A stretch of DNA of 64,000 bases from Arthrobacter stackebrandtii (GCF_017876675.1 NZ_JAGIOI010000001.1:1054001-1118000), one strand, 5' to 3'. Shown: positions 28,122 to 36,921, numbered from the stretch's first letter. The notes: generated by a model not told the origin, from the sequence alone. Numbers and translations are program-made.

Positions 28122-28784
28122 GTGCGTAAAGTTTTCCAGGCCGAGCTTCACCAGATCGGCGAAGGGCTCATCGAGATCTCCTCACTGGTGGGCGAGGCCG
28201 TCATCAAGGCCACCACGGCTTTTGCCTCTGCGGACCTCCAGCTGGCCCAGGAAGTCATCGCCGCCGACGCCCGCATCGACTTTTTGCAGAACGACCTCGA
28301 CGAGCGCGCCATTGACGTGCTTGCGCTGCAGGGGCCCGTGGCGAGCGACCTGCGCATGATCGTGGGTTCGCTGCGGATGAGCGCCTCCCTGGAGCGGATG
28401 GGCGACCTCGCCCGCCACATCGGCCAGCTGACCCGCCTGCGCTACCCCAACCATGTGATCCCGGCACCGCTGACGGAGACGTTCGCGGAGCTGGCGCGCC
28501 TGGACATCCACATTGCTGAAAAGGTCACGGAGCTGCTGGACAGCCGCGACCTGGAACTGGTCGCCGACATCTCCGCGGCAAAGAGCCAGATCAATGCGCT
28601 GCACAAGACGGTGTTCTCCACCATGGCTGCACCCGAATGGCAGGAAACGGCCGCCACCACGGTGGATGTGACGCTGGCCAGCCGGTACTTCGAGCGCTTC
28701 GGCGACCACGGCGTCTCCGTGGCCCGCAAGGTCTCCTACCTGGTCACCGGCGAATGGCAGCCCGAGGACTTTCTCGCCGGCTAG
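28122..28784 (+). CDS. phoU: Phosphate signalling protein PhoU
   Basis: 220 residues with two PhoU three-helix repeats (E/D-rich: SLERMGDLARHIGQL and ASRYFERFGDHGVSVARK). PhoU links phosphate-transport status to the SenX3-type kinase and usually holds it off in high phosphate. GTG start with GAAAGGA nine bases upstream. It is divergent from senX3, so the pathway and its brake share a PHO box. No pst genes are in the window. Confidence 0.94.
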   Translation: MRKVFQAELHQIGEGLIEISSLVGEAVIKATTAFASADLQLAQEVIAADARIDFLQNDLDERAIDVLALQGPVASDLRMIVGSLRMSASLERMGDLARHIGQLTRLRYPNHVIPAPLTETFAELARLDIHIAEKVTELLDSRDLELVADISAAKSQINALHKTVFSTMAAPEWQETAATTVDVTLASRYFERFGDHGVSVARKVSYLVTGEWQPEDFLAG

Positions 28785-28818
28785 TTCCTGTTTTGCCCAG
28801 CTGTGCATTTGCCCAGTG

Positions 28819-28888
28819 AAAAATGATCCCGATCCCGCCAAATGATCCCGGAATATCGGGGTCATTTGGCAGGATCGGGATCATTTTT
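28819..28888. terminator. 70-bp bidirectional terminator hairpin
   Basis: AAAAATGATCCCGATCC at 28819 pairs with GGATCGGGATCATTTTT ending at 28888. The arms are about 30 bp with two G-U/mismatch positions, and T-runs lie on both strands. It sits between convergent phoU and gpmA. Confidence 0.9.
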
Positions 28889-28931
28889 GTGTGCCGCCGC
28901 GCGTTGGCCCGCCGGGGCGGCGCTTAACGTT

Positions 28932-28979
28932 CGACGGCGGCCGGTGACCTTTCGCGCGAAAGGTCACCGGCCGCCGTCG
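28932..28979. terminator. Perfect 48-bp palindrome before the gpmA end
   Basis: Two perfect 24-nt arms meet at 28955/28956 (centre CTTTCGC|GCGAAAG), with no loop beyond what folding requires. It is 28 nt downstream of gpmA and is the second of two stacked hairpins in this convergent gap. Confidence 0.85.
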
Positions 28980-29006
28980 TAATTTAAGGCAGTGTTGCTG
29001 CTTGCC

Positions 29007-29753
29007 TTACTTCTTGCCCTGGTTTGCCACGGCCTGGATGGAGGCGGCTGCGGCTTCCGGGTCCAGGTACTTGCCGCCGGGGGTGATGGGGGCGAAGTTT
29101 TCATCCAGTTCGTAGACGAGCGGGATGCCGGTGGGGATGTTCAGGGAGGCGATGGCGTCGTCGGAGATGCCGTCGAGGTGCTTGACGAGGGCGCGCAGCG
29201 AGTTGCCGTGGGCCGTGACCAGGACCGTCTTGCCGGCCTTGAGGTCTTCCTTGATGTCCGATTCCCAGTACGGGAGCAGGCGGACCAGGACGTCCTTGAG
29301 GCACTCGGTGCGCGGCAGGGCGTCGCCGAGGTCTGCATAGCGGGGGTCGTGTGCCTGCGAGAACTCGCTGTCGTCAGAGAGCGCGGGCGGCGGGGTGTCG
29401 TAGCTGCGGCGCCATTCCATGAACTGCTCTTCGCCGAACTCGGCGAGCGTCTGGGCCTTGTCCTTGCCCTGCAGCGCACCGTAGTGGCGCTCGTTCAGGC
29501 GCCAGTCGCGCTTGACGTCGATCCAGCCGCGGTCGGCCTTTTCCAGGGCCAGGTTGGCGGTGTTGATGGCACGCTTGAGGCGCGAGGTGTAGAGGATGTC
29601 GGGGAGGAGGTTGTTCTCCACGAGCAGCTCGCCGCCGCGGACGGCCTCGGTGCGGCCCTGGTCGTTCAGGTCAACGTCCACCCAACCGGTGAACAGGTTC
29701 TTGGCGTTCCACTCACTGTGGCCATGTCGAAGCAAAATCAGCGTATAGGTCAT
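29007..29753 (-). CDS. gpmA: 2,3-bisphosphoglycerate-dependent phosphoglycerate mutase
   Basis: 248 residues. It interconverts 3- and 2-phosphoglycerate in glycolysis. The N-terminal [12 protein letters not shown] holds the phospho-His; [32 protein letters not shown] and [14 protein letters not shown] (second His) complete the active site. The C-terminal tail ends NQGKK. TAGGAT 6 nt before the ATG indicates a leaderless message. It neighbours senX3-regX3-phoU as gpm1 does in M. tuberculosis. Confidence 0.96.
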   Translation of the reverse strand: MTYTLILLRHGHSEWNAKNLFTGWVDVDLNDQGRTEAVRGGELLVENNLLPDILYTSRLKRAINTANLALEKADRGWIDVKRDWRLNERHYGALQGKDKAQTLAEFGEEQFMEWRRSYDTPPPALSDDSEFSQAHDPRYADLGDALPRTECLKDVLVRLLPYWESDIKEDLKAGKTVLVTAHGNSLRALVKHLDGISDDAIASLNIPTGIPLVYELDENFAPITPGGKYLDPEAAAASIQAVANQGKK

Positions 29754-29759
29754 GCTGCC

Positions 29760-29765
29760 ATCCTA
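29760..29765 (-). promoter_or_regulatory. gpmA -10 box, leaderless
   Basis: TAGGAT, 6 nt, ATG 29753. Confidence 0.55.
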
Positions 29766-29895
29766 CCGGGCAGGGTTGTGCGGCCCGGAAATACTACGCG
29801 CTTGCTACGTCGCCGGGGGCATTGCCTGCGGAAAATGTGTCCGGTCGCACAGCCTGCAGGGGCCCGTTTTGGCGAGACGGTCCGCAGGCACAAAA

Positions 29896-29901
29896 TAAAA
29901 T
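29896..29901 (+). promoter_or_regulatory. -10 box of the methyltransferase-like gene, leaderless
   Basis: TAAAAT, 6 nt, GTG 29908. Confidence 0.5.
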
Positions 29902-29907
29902 TTACAG

Positions 29908-30798
29908 GTGGTTCAACGTGCGCAAAGAGTAGGCAGCCCCTCCGCCGACCCCTCAAAACGGGCCGTGCGGCAACGCAACAAGCCGTTTGGCAACGCCACC
30001 CGCGGCACCACCAATCCCAACCGCCTGCGCCGCGTGGACCGCTGGCTCGCGGGCCCCGAGGCGTGGCGCCTGCGCTGCGAGAGCAGCCCCCTGGTGGTGG
30101 ACCTTGGCTACGGCGGCTCCCCCGCAACGGCCGTTGAACTGTACTCCCGCATCCACGCCGTCTGCCCCGACGCCCACGTGACCGGCATCGAGATTGAACC
30201 CGAGCGCGTCCGCATCGCCAAGCCCCTGGAGCACGACGGCCTGGACTTCTGCGTGGGCGGCTTTGAAATCCCCATCCCCGGCCAGGCCACCATGGTCCGC
30301 GCCTTCAACGTGCTGCGCCAGTACGACGAAGCCGACGTCCGCCTCATCTGGGACACCGTCTGCGCCCGCCTCTCCCCGCACGGCATCTTCGTGGACGGGA
30401 CCTGCGATGAGATCGGCCGCCGCAGCACCTGGGTCGCCCTGGACGCCGCCGGCCCGCAGTCGCTGACCATCTCCATGCGCTTCGGCGGCTTCGAGCTGCC
30501 CTCCGACATCGCCGAACGCCTCCCCAAGGCGCTCATCCACCACAACCTGCCCGGCGAAAACATCCACGGCTTCCTGCAGGCGCTGGACAAATGCTGGCTG
30601 GCTGCGGCTTCGCTGGCCCCGTTTGGGAACCGGCAGCGCTGGCTGCGCATGTGCCAGGACATGCACGACGCCGGATGGCCGGTTGTGCGTTCACCGGCAC
30701 GTTGGCGTCTGGGAGAGTTGACGGTCGACTGGGCCGCGGTGGATCCGGCCGCGGTTTATGTGCCGCCCGCGTCGGCCGCCGCCCCCGTGGCGGTTTAA
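29908..30798 (+). CDS. Class I SAM-dependent methyltransferase-like protein
   Basis: 296 residues. PLVVDLGYGGSPATAVEL is a motif-I glycine-rich loop, followed by VTGIEIEPERVRIA (acidic residue for the SAM ribose). TMVRAFNVLRQYDEADVRLIWDTVCARLSPHGIFVDGTCDE resembles the later strands of a Rossmann-fold methyltransferase. The substrate is not recognisable. A basic, low-conservation N-terminus (about 1-40) precedes the domain. GTG 29908 is supported by the TAAAAT box; GTG 29918 is a weaker alternative. It may be an RNA or small-molecule methyltransferase. Confidence 0.7.
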   Translation: MVQRAQRVGSPSADPSKRAVRQRNKPFGNATRGTTNPNRLRRVDRWLAGPEAWRLRCESSPLVVDLGYGGSPATAVELYSRIHAVCPDAHVTGIEIEPERVRIAKPLEHDGLDFCVGGFEIPIPGQATMVRAFNVLRQYDEADVRLIWDTVCARLSPHGIFVDGTCDEIGRRSTWVALDAAGPQSLTISMRFGGFELPSDIAERLPKALIHHNLPGENIHGFLQALDKCWLAAASLAPFGNRQRWLRMCQDMHDAGWPVVRSPARWRLGELTVDWAAVDPAAVYVPPASAAAPVAV

Positions 30799-30841
30799 GG
30801 CGCCGCGCGCTGCAGCACCACCCGGTGCCAGTGGCGCAAGC

Positions 30842-30930
30842 GTGCTGTTCTGCGCAAAGTTTGATGCTGGCCCGACGCAGGACAGTGTCATGCGTCGGGC
30901 CGCGGCCTGGCTCTGCGCAGAACAGTGCAC
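30842..30930. repeat. Nested inverted repeat
   Basis: Outer arms TGTTCTGCGCA (30846-30856) and TGCGCAGAACA (30914-30924) enclose inner arms GGCCCGACGCA (30869-30879) and TGCGTCGGGCC (30891-30901). It follows the methyltransferase-like gene and could act as a terminator, but has no T-tract. Confidence 0.75.
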
Positions 30931-31001
30931 TCTGCGTGGATTTTTAAAGCCCGACGGCGGCCAACGCACCTGGGCGGGCCGGACGCCGTCGAGCTTCACG
31001 G

Positions 31002-31078
31002 CGCCTGCGCACGGTTAAATTCGAATCGTGCGCAACTCCAAGAGCGGCGCACGATTCAAGAAAAACCGCGCGCAGGCG
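31002..31078. repeat. Second nested inverted repeat
   Basis: Outer arms CGCCTGCGC (31002-31010) and GCGCAGGCG (31070-31078) enclose GAATCGTGCGC (31023-31033) and GCGCACGATTC (31047-31057). The architecture matches the element 100 nt upstream, although the sequence differs. Confidence 0.7.
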
Positions 31079-31160
31079 TGGTGAGTATTGGCAGGCAGCG
31101 AAGAAATTCAGCCGCTGCGCCCTGCTGGTGGGGCAATCAAGTGGGCCAGCCACCGAACGT

Positions 31161-31234
31161 ATACGCATGGCTCAGGCCCAGTCATGCGCCTGGGCACTCA
31201 TACGCACAACTCAAGCCCAGTCATGCGCATAAGT
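31161..31234 (+). repeat. 39-bp tandem repeat (two copies)
   Basis: ATACGCA at 31161 and 31200, and CTCA(G/A)GCCCAGTCATGCGC at 31171 and 31210, are both 39 nt apart. With the two inverted repeats this fills most of the 488-bp gap 30799-31286, which shows no gene. Confidence 0.75.
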
Positions 31235-31286
31235 TCTCCCATGTCTGCGGCGGGCAGGGCTGCATGCCGGCGGGCGGTGCCGGCTG

Positions 31287-31646
31287 CTACCAGGAGGAGC
31301 CGCGGTTTTGGTGTCCCCTGCCCCGGCCGCGGACCTCTGCGAGGGCGGGTCGGACGTCGGCCAGGTAGACGCCTGCTGCGGTGGCCCCGGCCAGGGACAG
31401 GATCATGCCCATTCCCATGGAGGGCACCATGAGGGCCATCAGCGGAACCACTGCATAGAGGAAGCCGAAGAACACGGCGCCTGCTGTGATGGCCGTCCAA
31501 AAAGTCTTGGTCTTCTTGTAGACGCGCTCAAAATCGGCGGACGGCGTGCGCAGGCAGTCAACCAGTGCCCACACCTGAATTCCCAGTGCCAGCAAGCCGA
31601 GGGCACCGAGGACAAAGAACTGGAAGAAATTCAAGTAGATAGCCAC
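31287..31646 (-). CDS. DUF2516 family membrane protein
   Basis: 119 residues with three predicted membrane segments (about 5-28, 48-68 and 70-95). The pattern QVWALVDCLRTPSADF...TKTFWTAI is typical of the DUF2516 family, small actinobacterial proteins of unknown function. The C-terminus is short and basic. GTG start with TAAGCT 6 nt upstream. Confidence 0.8.
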   Translation of the reverse strand: MAIYLNFFQFFVLGALGLLALGIQVWALVDCLRTPSADFERVYKKTKTFWTAITAGAVFFGFLYAVVPLMALMVPSMGMGMILSLAGATAAGVYLADVRPALAEVRGRGRGHQNRGSSW

Positions 31647-31652
31647 AATCCA

Positions 31653-31658
31653 AGCTTA
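31653..31658 (-). promoter_or_regulatory. -10 box of the DUF2516 gene, leaderless
   Basis: TAAGCT, 6 nt, GTG 31646. Confidence 0.5.
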
Positions 31659-31741
31659 CAGTGGCGCGCCTGCAATTCGGCAGGGCTTCGGCTGGGATTG
31701 CGCTGGGCGCCACCGTTCCGTCGGCGGTACCGCCCGGGACG

Positions 31742-32938
31742 CTACTGTGCCGGGGCGGCCAGGCCCCCTCGGGCAGCCTGCGACAGCGCCTGGTTCAGGT
31801 CGGCCCAGAGGTCCTCGACGTTTTCAATGCCCACGCTCAGCCGCAGCAGGCTGGCGGGGACCGTGGCCGGCTCATTGGCGTGGCGGCGGCGGCGTTCAAT
31901 GAGGGATTCCACCCCGCCCAGCGATGTTGCCGGCGTCCAGACCTTCAGCGCGGACACCACGGCGTCCGCCGCTTCCTGGCCGCCGGCCACCTCAATGCAG
32001 AGGATGGAACCGAAGCCGCTCATCTGTGCCTTGGCGCGGACGTGGCCCGGGTCGGAAGGCAGACCGGGGAACAAAACCCGGGAAACGCCGTCGTGCATGT
32101 CCAACCGGTGGGCCAGGTCCAGCGCGCTTGCCTGCGAGCGCTCCACCCGCAGTGCCAGTGTGCGCATGCCGCGCAGGGCCAGCCAGGCCTCAAACGGGCC
32201 CGCGATGGCGCCGTGGATGGAGCGGTGGTGCAGGAGGGTGTGGCGCAAGTCGGCATTGGAGGTGGCGAGGGCGCCAAGGATGACGTCGGAGTGCCCGGCC
32301 AGGTACTTTGTGACGGAGTGCAGCACGACGTCCGAGCCCAGTGCCAGCGGCTGCTGCACGAGCGGAGTGGAGAAGGTGTTGTCGGTGACGACGAGGGCGC
32401 CGACGGCGTGGGCGGACCGGCAGAGCACGGCCATGTCGGCCACCTCCAGCATGGGGTTGGTGGGGCTCTCCAGCCACAGCATGTCCGCGGCCTTCTCCCC
32501 GGCACCGGTGAGGGCGGCGATGACCTCGTCATTGTTGGCAACGTCCACGGTGCGCAGCGTGAACAGCCCCTTGGCTGACTGCTCCTGTGCCATGACCAGC
32601 GCGCCCTGGTAAGAGTGGGAGGGCATGACCAGCACCCCGCCCACGGGAATCAGGGAGAGCGCGGCGGAGACTGCGGCCAGGCCGGAGCCGAAGACCAGGG
32701 CCGGCTCCGTGGCGCCTTCGAGCTGCGCAATGGCGTCTTCCAGCGGGTCCCACGTGGGGTTGGAGTAGCGCCCGTACGCGCGGTCGCCGTCCACCACCTG
32801 CCCGGTCCCCACATAGGTGGAGGAGAGCACGATGGGAGGGTTGACCGGTGCGTCGTGCCCGCGGGCGGGCCGCCCGGCCGCCACTACAACGGTGTCGGGG
32901 CTGAGCTGGTCTGGGTGTGCGGAAGGCTGGTACGTCAT
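31742..32938 (-). CDS. Cys/Met-metabolism PLP enzyme (cystathionine gamma-synthase/lyase type)
   Basis: 398 residues. A fold-type I PLP enzyme of the transsulfuration family. GRYSNPTWDPLEDAIAQLEGA binds phosphate, LWLESPTNPMLEV and VVTDNTFSTPLVQQPL are family signatures, and SVTKYLAGHSD contains the PLP lysine (about K211). SLGGVESLIERR and LLRLSVGIENVEDL complete the C-terminal domain. It could be cystathionine gamma-lyase, gamma-synthase or a thiol-lyase; the sequence read here does not decide. The frame is open upstream to 33724, but that part is antisense to tmk. ATG 32938 has TACGCT 7 nt before it. Confidence 0.88.
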   Translation of the reverse strand: MTYQPSAHPDQLSPDTVVVAAGRPARGHDAPVNPPIVLSSTYVGTGQVVDGDRAYGRYSNPTWDPLEDAIAQLEGATEPALVFGSGLAAVSAALSLIPVGGVLVMPSHSYQGALVMAQEQSAKGLFTLRTVDVANNDEVIAALTGAGEKAADMLWLESPTNPMLEVADMAVLCRSAHAVGALVVTDNTFSTPLVQQPLALGSDVVLHSVTKYLAGHSDVILGALATSNADLRHTLLHHRSIHGAIAGPFEAWLALRGMRTLALRVERSQASALDLAHRLDMHDGVSRVLFPGLPSDPGHVRAKAQMSGFGSILCIEVAGGQEAADAVVSALKVWTPATSLGGVESLIERRRRHANEPATVPASLLRLSVGIENVEDLWADLNQALSQAARGGLAAPAQ

Positions 32939-32945
32939 AGCTTCC

Positions 32946-32951
32946 AGCGTA
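32946..32951 (-). promoter_or_regulatory. -10 box of the transsulfuration enzyme gene, leaderless
   Basis: TACGCT, 7 nt (GGAAGCT), ATG 32938. The GGAAG could also serve as a weak ribosome site. Confidence 0.4.
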
Positions 32952-33064
32952 GACCGCCCGCGCCGCCGCCCCCGCGCAATGTGACATTTGCGCTCAACAT
33001 TGTGGATAACACGTAATTGTGGACAACTCCGCCACGGCCCAAGGATGCTTTCAGTTTGGGCCGG

Positions 33065-33070
33065 TAGGCT
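33065..33070 (+). promoter_or_regulatory. tmk -10 box, leaderless
   Basis: TAGGCT, 6 nt, GTG 33077. The hexamer is identical to that of senX3. Confidence 0.5.
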
Positions 33071-33076
33071 TATGGC

Positions 33077-33751
33077 GTGACTGAATACTCTGCCCCGAAG
33101 CCGGGCCTTTTTATTGCCTTCGAGGGCGGCGACGGTGCGGGAAAATCCACCCAGGCGCTGCTGCTGGCCAAGGCCATGTCCGACGCCGGCCAAACAGTCG
33201 TGCGGACCCGTGAACCGGGCGGGACACCGGTGGGCGAAAAACTGCGCTCGCTGGTCCTCGACCACGGCCAGGGCGAGATTGATGCGAAGACCGAGGCGCT
33301 CATCTTTGCCGCCGCCCGCGCCGCACACGCCACCCAGGTCATCGCCCCCGCCATTGCGCGCGGCGACATTGTCATCAGCGACCGCTACGCCGATTCCTCC
33401 ATCGCCTACCAGGGTGCCGGGCGCGGGCTCGGCACGGACGCCATCGTGGCACTCAACAACTGGGCCACGAGCGGGCTGTGGCCCGACCTGACCGTCCTGC
33501 TGGACGTCTCCCCCGAGTCCGGCCGCGACCGCCGCACCGCCGGGGACGCCGCGGAGGACCGGCTGGAATCCGAGCCCGACTCCTTCCACGCCGCCATCCG
33601 CGAGGCCTTCCTGGCCCGTTCCTCCGCCCACCCGGACAAGTACCTGGTGCTGCCGGCGTCCGCCTCCGTGGCCGAGCTTGCCGCTGCCATCGAGGCCCGC
33701 GTCAAGGCCCTGCTGGCCGGCCACGGCGCAACCGCCGCGGGCTCCGCATGA
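33077..33751 (+). CDS. tmk: Thymidylate kinase
   Basis: 224 residues. It phosphorylates dTMP to dTDP. P-loop FEGGDGAGKST (about residues 14-24), TREPGGTPVGEKLRSL for dTMP binding, SDRYADSSIAYQGAGRG (DRY motif), and a LID region around RDRRTAGDAAEDRLE. The C-terminus is Ala-rich. The stop codon overlaps the holB start by four bases (ATGA), so tmk-holB form one unit, a common bacterial pairing. Confidence 0.95.
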   Translation: MTEYSAPKPGLFIAFEGGDGAGKSTQALLLAKAMSDAGQTVVRTREPGGTPVGEKLRSLVLDHGQGEIDAKTEALIFAAARAAHATQVIAPAIARGDIVISDRYADSSIAYQGAGRGLGTDAIVALNNWATSGLWPDLTVLLDVSPESGRDRRTAGDAAEDRLESEPDSFHAAIREAFLARSSAHPDKYLVLPASASVAELAAAIEARVKALLAGHGATAAGSA

Positions 33752-34917
33752 GCGTCTGGGTCGACCTCCAGGGGCAGGACTCCGTGGTGGCGCAGCTGCG
33801 CCGTGCCGCCCAGTCCAGCAACCCCACCCACGCGTGGCTGCTGACCGGCCCGCCCGGCTCCGGCCGCTCCAACGCGGCCCTCGCCTTCGCTGCAGCCCTG
33901 GTCTGCGAACAGGAACAGCTGCAGGCGCGCGGCTGCGGCATCTGCAAGGCTTGCCACACCACCATGAGCGGCACCAACGCCGACGTCACGTTCATCGCCA
34001 CCGAAAAAACCACGATCACCATCGAGGAAGCACGCGAGCTGGTCCGCAAGGCCCACGACAGCCCGTCCTCCGCCCGGTGGCGCGTCATGATCGTGGGCGA
34101 CGCAGACCGCATGGCCGAGCGCACCACCAACGTGCTGCTCAAGGCCATCGAGGAGCCGCCGCCGCGCACCATCTGGATCCTGTGCGCCCCCAGCCCGGCA
34201 GACGTCCTGGTCACGATCCGCTCCCGCTGCCGCACCCTGACGCTGCGCCTGCCCCCCGTCGAGGACGTGGCCGCGCTGCTGGTCCGCCGCGACGGCATCG
34301 AGCCGGAGCTGGCCCTCACCGCAGCCCGCGCCGCCCAGAGCCACATCGGGATCGCCCGCCGCCTGGCCACGGACGCCGGGGCCCGCGAACGCCGCGACGC
34401 CACCGTCCGCCTGCCGTTGAACCTGCGCGACGTCAGCACCGCCGTCATGGCCGCGGCCTCCCTGCTGGAGTTGGCCCAGGCTGAGGCCGCCTCCTCCAAT
34501 GAAGAGCGCGACGCCGTTGAGAAGGCTGCGCTGCTGCGGTCCCTGGGCGCACCGGAGACCGGGACGCTGCCGCCCCCCATGCGGTCGCAGGTCCGGGCCC
34601 TCGAGGAGGACCAGAAGCGCCGGGCCAAGCGCTCGGTGACCGACCACCTCGACCGGGCCCTCACCGACCTCCTCTCCTTCTACCGGGATGTGCTGGTGCT
34701 GCAGCTGGACACCGCAGGAGGGTCCGGCGTCGGGCAATCACCGGCAGACCTTGTCAACGAGCCGCTGCGCGCCATGCTCACCGATTTTGCCGCACGCTCG
34801 CGCCCTGAAACCACCTTGGCGCGCATGGATTCGGTCAACGCCGTCCGGCGCCGCCTCACCACCACCAATGTCGCCCCGCTGCTGGCCCTTGAGGCCATGG
34901 CAGTCAGCCTGCTCTAA
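33748..34917 (+). CDS. holB: DNA polymerase III subunit delta'
   Basis: 389 residues. Clamp-loader subunit of the replisome. The P-loop is degenerate (TGPPGSGRSNAAL, Arg for Lys), as expected for the non-hydrolysing delta' subunit. Zinc-binding cysteines are at LVCEQ and RGCGICKACH. LLKAIEEPPPRTIWILCAPS and the SRC motif (IRSRCRTLTL) are present. The C-terminal helical region (about 240-389) makes the collar. The ATG at 33748 overlaps the tmk stop; the open frame extends upstream only as a tmk shadow. Confidence 0.92.
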   Translation: MSVWVDLQGQDSVVAQLRRAAQSSNPTHAWLLTGPPGSGRSNAALAFAAALVCEQEQLQARGCGICKACHTTMSGTNADVTFIATEKTTITIEEARELVRKAHDSPSSARWRVMIVGDADRMAERTTNVLLKAIEEPPPRTIWILCAPSPADVLVTIRSRCRTLTLRLPPVEDVAALLVRRDGIEPELALTAARAAQSHIGIARRLATDAGARERRDATVRLPLNLRDVSTAVMAAASLLELAQAEAASSNEERDAVEKAALLRSLGAPETGTLPPPMRSQVRALEEDQKRRAKRSVTDHLDRALTDLLSFYRDVLVLQLDTAGGSGVGQSPADLVNEPLRAMLTDFAARSRPETTLARMDSVNAVRRRLTTTNVAPLLALEAMAVSLL

Positions 34918-34934
34918 CCCGTGAAGGATTCCCC

Positions 34935-36491
34935 ATGACTGCCGCACCCGTCCGACGGCGACCCCGCCTCCGCCTGCCCCTCACCGCCGCCGCCGCGGTC
35001 CTTGGGCTGCTGCTGAGCTCGTGCTCGGTGCTGGCGCCGGAGAAGCCCGCGGCGACGCAGCAGACCTCCGCCGGGCCTGAGATTGTGGGCGACGTGCCGG
35101 CCGCGCTGGCGGATTTTTACACCCAGGCGGTGACCTGGACTGCCTGCAACGGCGGGTTCCAGTGCGCCGAGGTGAAGGTGCCGCTGAACTATGACAAGCC
35201 GAAGAAGGACTCCATGGCGTTGTCCGTCATCCGGCTGCCGGCCACCGGCAAGCGGCTCGGGGCCATGCTGGTCAACCCGGGCGGGCCGGGAGGTTCGGGC
35301 GTGAACATGGTGAAGGACGGCGGGAAGTCGTACTTCTCGGCCAAGCTGCGCGGCGCCTACGACGTGGTGGGCTTTGACCCGCGCGGGGTGCAGCGCTCGG
35401 CGCCGGTGAAATGCCTGGACAACGCGCAGATGGATGCCGCCCGCCAGGTGGACTACGACCTCTCCACCGACGCCGGCTTTGCCGCGGGCGAGGCCGAGAC
35501 GAAGGCGCAGACTGAACTGTGCAAGAAGAATTCCGGGCCCGACCTGCCGTTCATCGACACCGTCAGCTCCGCACGGGACATGGACATCCTGCGGGCCGTG
35601 GCGGGCGATCCCAAGCTGAACTACATGGGATTCTCCTACGGCACCAAGCTCGGCGCCACCTACGCGGGACTGTTCCCGGACCGGGTGGGCAAGTTCTCCC
35701 TGGACGGCGCCCTTGATCCGGCGCTGGACATCGACGCCGTCTCGATGGGCCAGGCCGTGGGCTTTGAAAATGCGCTGCGCGCGTGGGCCGCGAACTGCCT
35801 CACCGGGGCGGACTGCCCCGTGTCCGGCACCGTTGACAACGCCATGGAGCAGATCCGGAAACTAAACGCCGTGTACACGGCCACCCCGCAGCAGACCCCG
35901 TCCGGGCGGGTGGTGACGGGATCGGAGTTCATGAACGCCATCGCCTTCACCATGTACTCCACGGACCTGTGGGAGCCCCTGTCCGGCGCCCTGGCCCAGG
36001 CCTTCGCCGGCGACGCCTCGGGCATGCTGATGCTCGCCGACTTCTCGGCGGACCGTGATTCGGACGGAAACTACAACTCGAACACTTCCGCCGCTTTCAC
36101 AGCGATCAACTGCCTTGACTACCCCATGAACTGGGACCTCACGCACATGCGGGAGCAGGCCGCCCTGCTGAAGAAGGCGGCACCCACGTTTGGTGAACTG
36201 CTCGCCTATTCCGGGCTGTCCTGCAAGTACTGGCCGTATCCGGCCACAGGCACGCCGGCGCCCATCACCGCCCCCGGGGCCGGGCCGATCCTGGTGGTGG
36301 GCACCACCGGGGATCCGGCCACCCCCTACAAGTGGGCCGAGGCCATGGCCTCCCAGCTGGAATCCGGCGTGCTGGTGACGTGGGAGGGCGAAGGCCACAC
36401 CGCCTACGGCCGTGCCAACGACTGCCTGACGAACGTTGTTGACGACTACTTTGTGGACGGGAAGGTGCCGGCCTCCGGCACGCGCTGCTGA
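34935..36491 (+). CDS. Lipoprotein alpha/beta hydrolase (tripeptidyl aminopeptidase-like)
   Basis: 518 residues. A signal sequence with lipobox LLLSSC (Cys about 33) predicts a lipidated cell-surface enzyme. The hydrolase core has the oxyanion segment LVNPGGPGGSG, nucleophile S234 in MGFSYGTKLG, and the C-terminal TAP-like domain with D460 (GTTGDPATP) and H488 (EGHTAYG). Relatives are exported aminopeptidases such as Streptomyces Tap/SlpD/SlpE. GAAGGA precedes the ATG, 17 nt after holB, so it probably shares the tmk-holB transcript. Confidence 0.88.
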   Translation: MTAAPVRRRPRLRLPLTAAAAVLGLLLSSCSVLAPEKPAATQQTSAGPEIVGDVPAALADFYTQAVTWTACNGGFQCAEVKVPLNYDKPKKDSMALSVIRLPATGKRLGAMLVNPGGPGGSGVNMVKDGGKSYFSAKLRGAYDVVGFDPRGVQRSAPVKCLDNAQMDAARQVDYDLSTDAGFAAGEAETKAQTELCKKNSGPDLPFIDTVSSARDMDILRAVAGDPKLNYMGFSYGTKLGATYAGLFPDRVGKFSLDGALDPALDIDAVSMGQAVGFENALRAWAANCLTGADCPVSGTVDNAMEQIRKLNAVYTATPQQTPSGRVVTGSEFMNAIAFTMYSTDLWEPLSGALAQAFAGDASGMLMLADFSADRDSDGNYNSNTSAAFTAINCLDYPMNWDLTHMREQAALLKKAAPTFGELLAYSGLSCKYWPYPATGTPAPITAPGAGPILVVGTTGDPATPYKWAEAMASQLESGVLVTWEGEGHTAYGRANDCLTNVVDDYFVDGKVPASGTRC

Positions 36492-36665
36492 CCCCGGGGC
36501 GGGAGGATCGCTGGCGGCGGCAGTTCCCGGGCCGGCGCAGCGACGGGCAGCACGGCTCCGTCCGGACCGGACGGCGGGTGCGGATTTTGTACATCCGCCC
36601 TGCTCATATTAGAGTTGTTTCTTGTGTTCAGCTGCTCGTCCCTGATGGGACGGAGATGACCGCAG

Positions 36666-36741
36666 GCCTCCATAGCTCAGTTGGTAGAGCGTCTCACTCG
36701 TAATGAGAAGGTCAACAGTTCGATTCTGTTTGGAGGCCCCA
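36666..36741 (+). tRNA. tRNA-Thr (CGU anticodon)
   Basis: Acceptor arms GCCTCCA (36666-36672) and TGGAGGC (36731-36737) pair. The D-arm is AGCTCAGTTGGTAGAGC. The anticodon stem TCTCA/TGAGA surrounds loop CTCGTAA, giving anticodon CGT. The T-arm contains GTTCGATTC. A CCA end appears encoded at 36739-36741. A TATTAG -10-like box lies about 55 nt upstream (36607-36612). Confidence 0.95.
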
Positions 36742-36743
36742 CG

Positions 36744-36771
36744 AAAACCCCGCCACGGCGGGGTTTTTTTG
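36744..36771 (+). terminator. Terminator after tRNA-Thr
   Basis: AAAACCCCGCC-AC-GGCGGGGTTTTTTT is a strong GC hairpin with a 7-T tail. Confidence 0.95.
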
Positions 36772-36840
36772 TTTCCCGGCACCCGAGCTGCAGGCTCCGG
36801 TACATCCCGCACACCTGCCAAACGCATTTCGGACGGTGCC

Positions 36841-36879
36841 TGCGGAAAGGGACGGACGCATTTCCCCGTCCTTTCCGCA
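36841..36879. repeat. Inverted repeat upstream of ltrA
   Basis: TGCGGAAAGGGACGG pairs with CCGTCCTTTCCGCA with one bulged base. It lies 55-93 nt before the ltrA start, so it could be an operator or a second hairpin behind the tRNA terminator. Confidence 0.55.
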
Positions 36880-36921
36880 ACTACCGTCCTTTCCACCGGA
36901 GGGCGTCCTGGGGCCCGGGTC

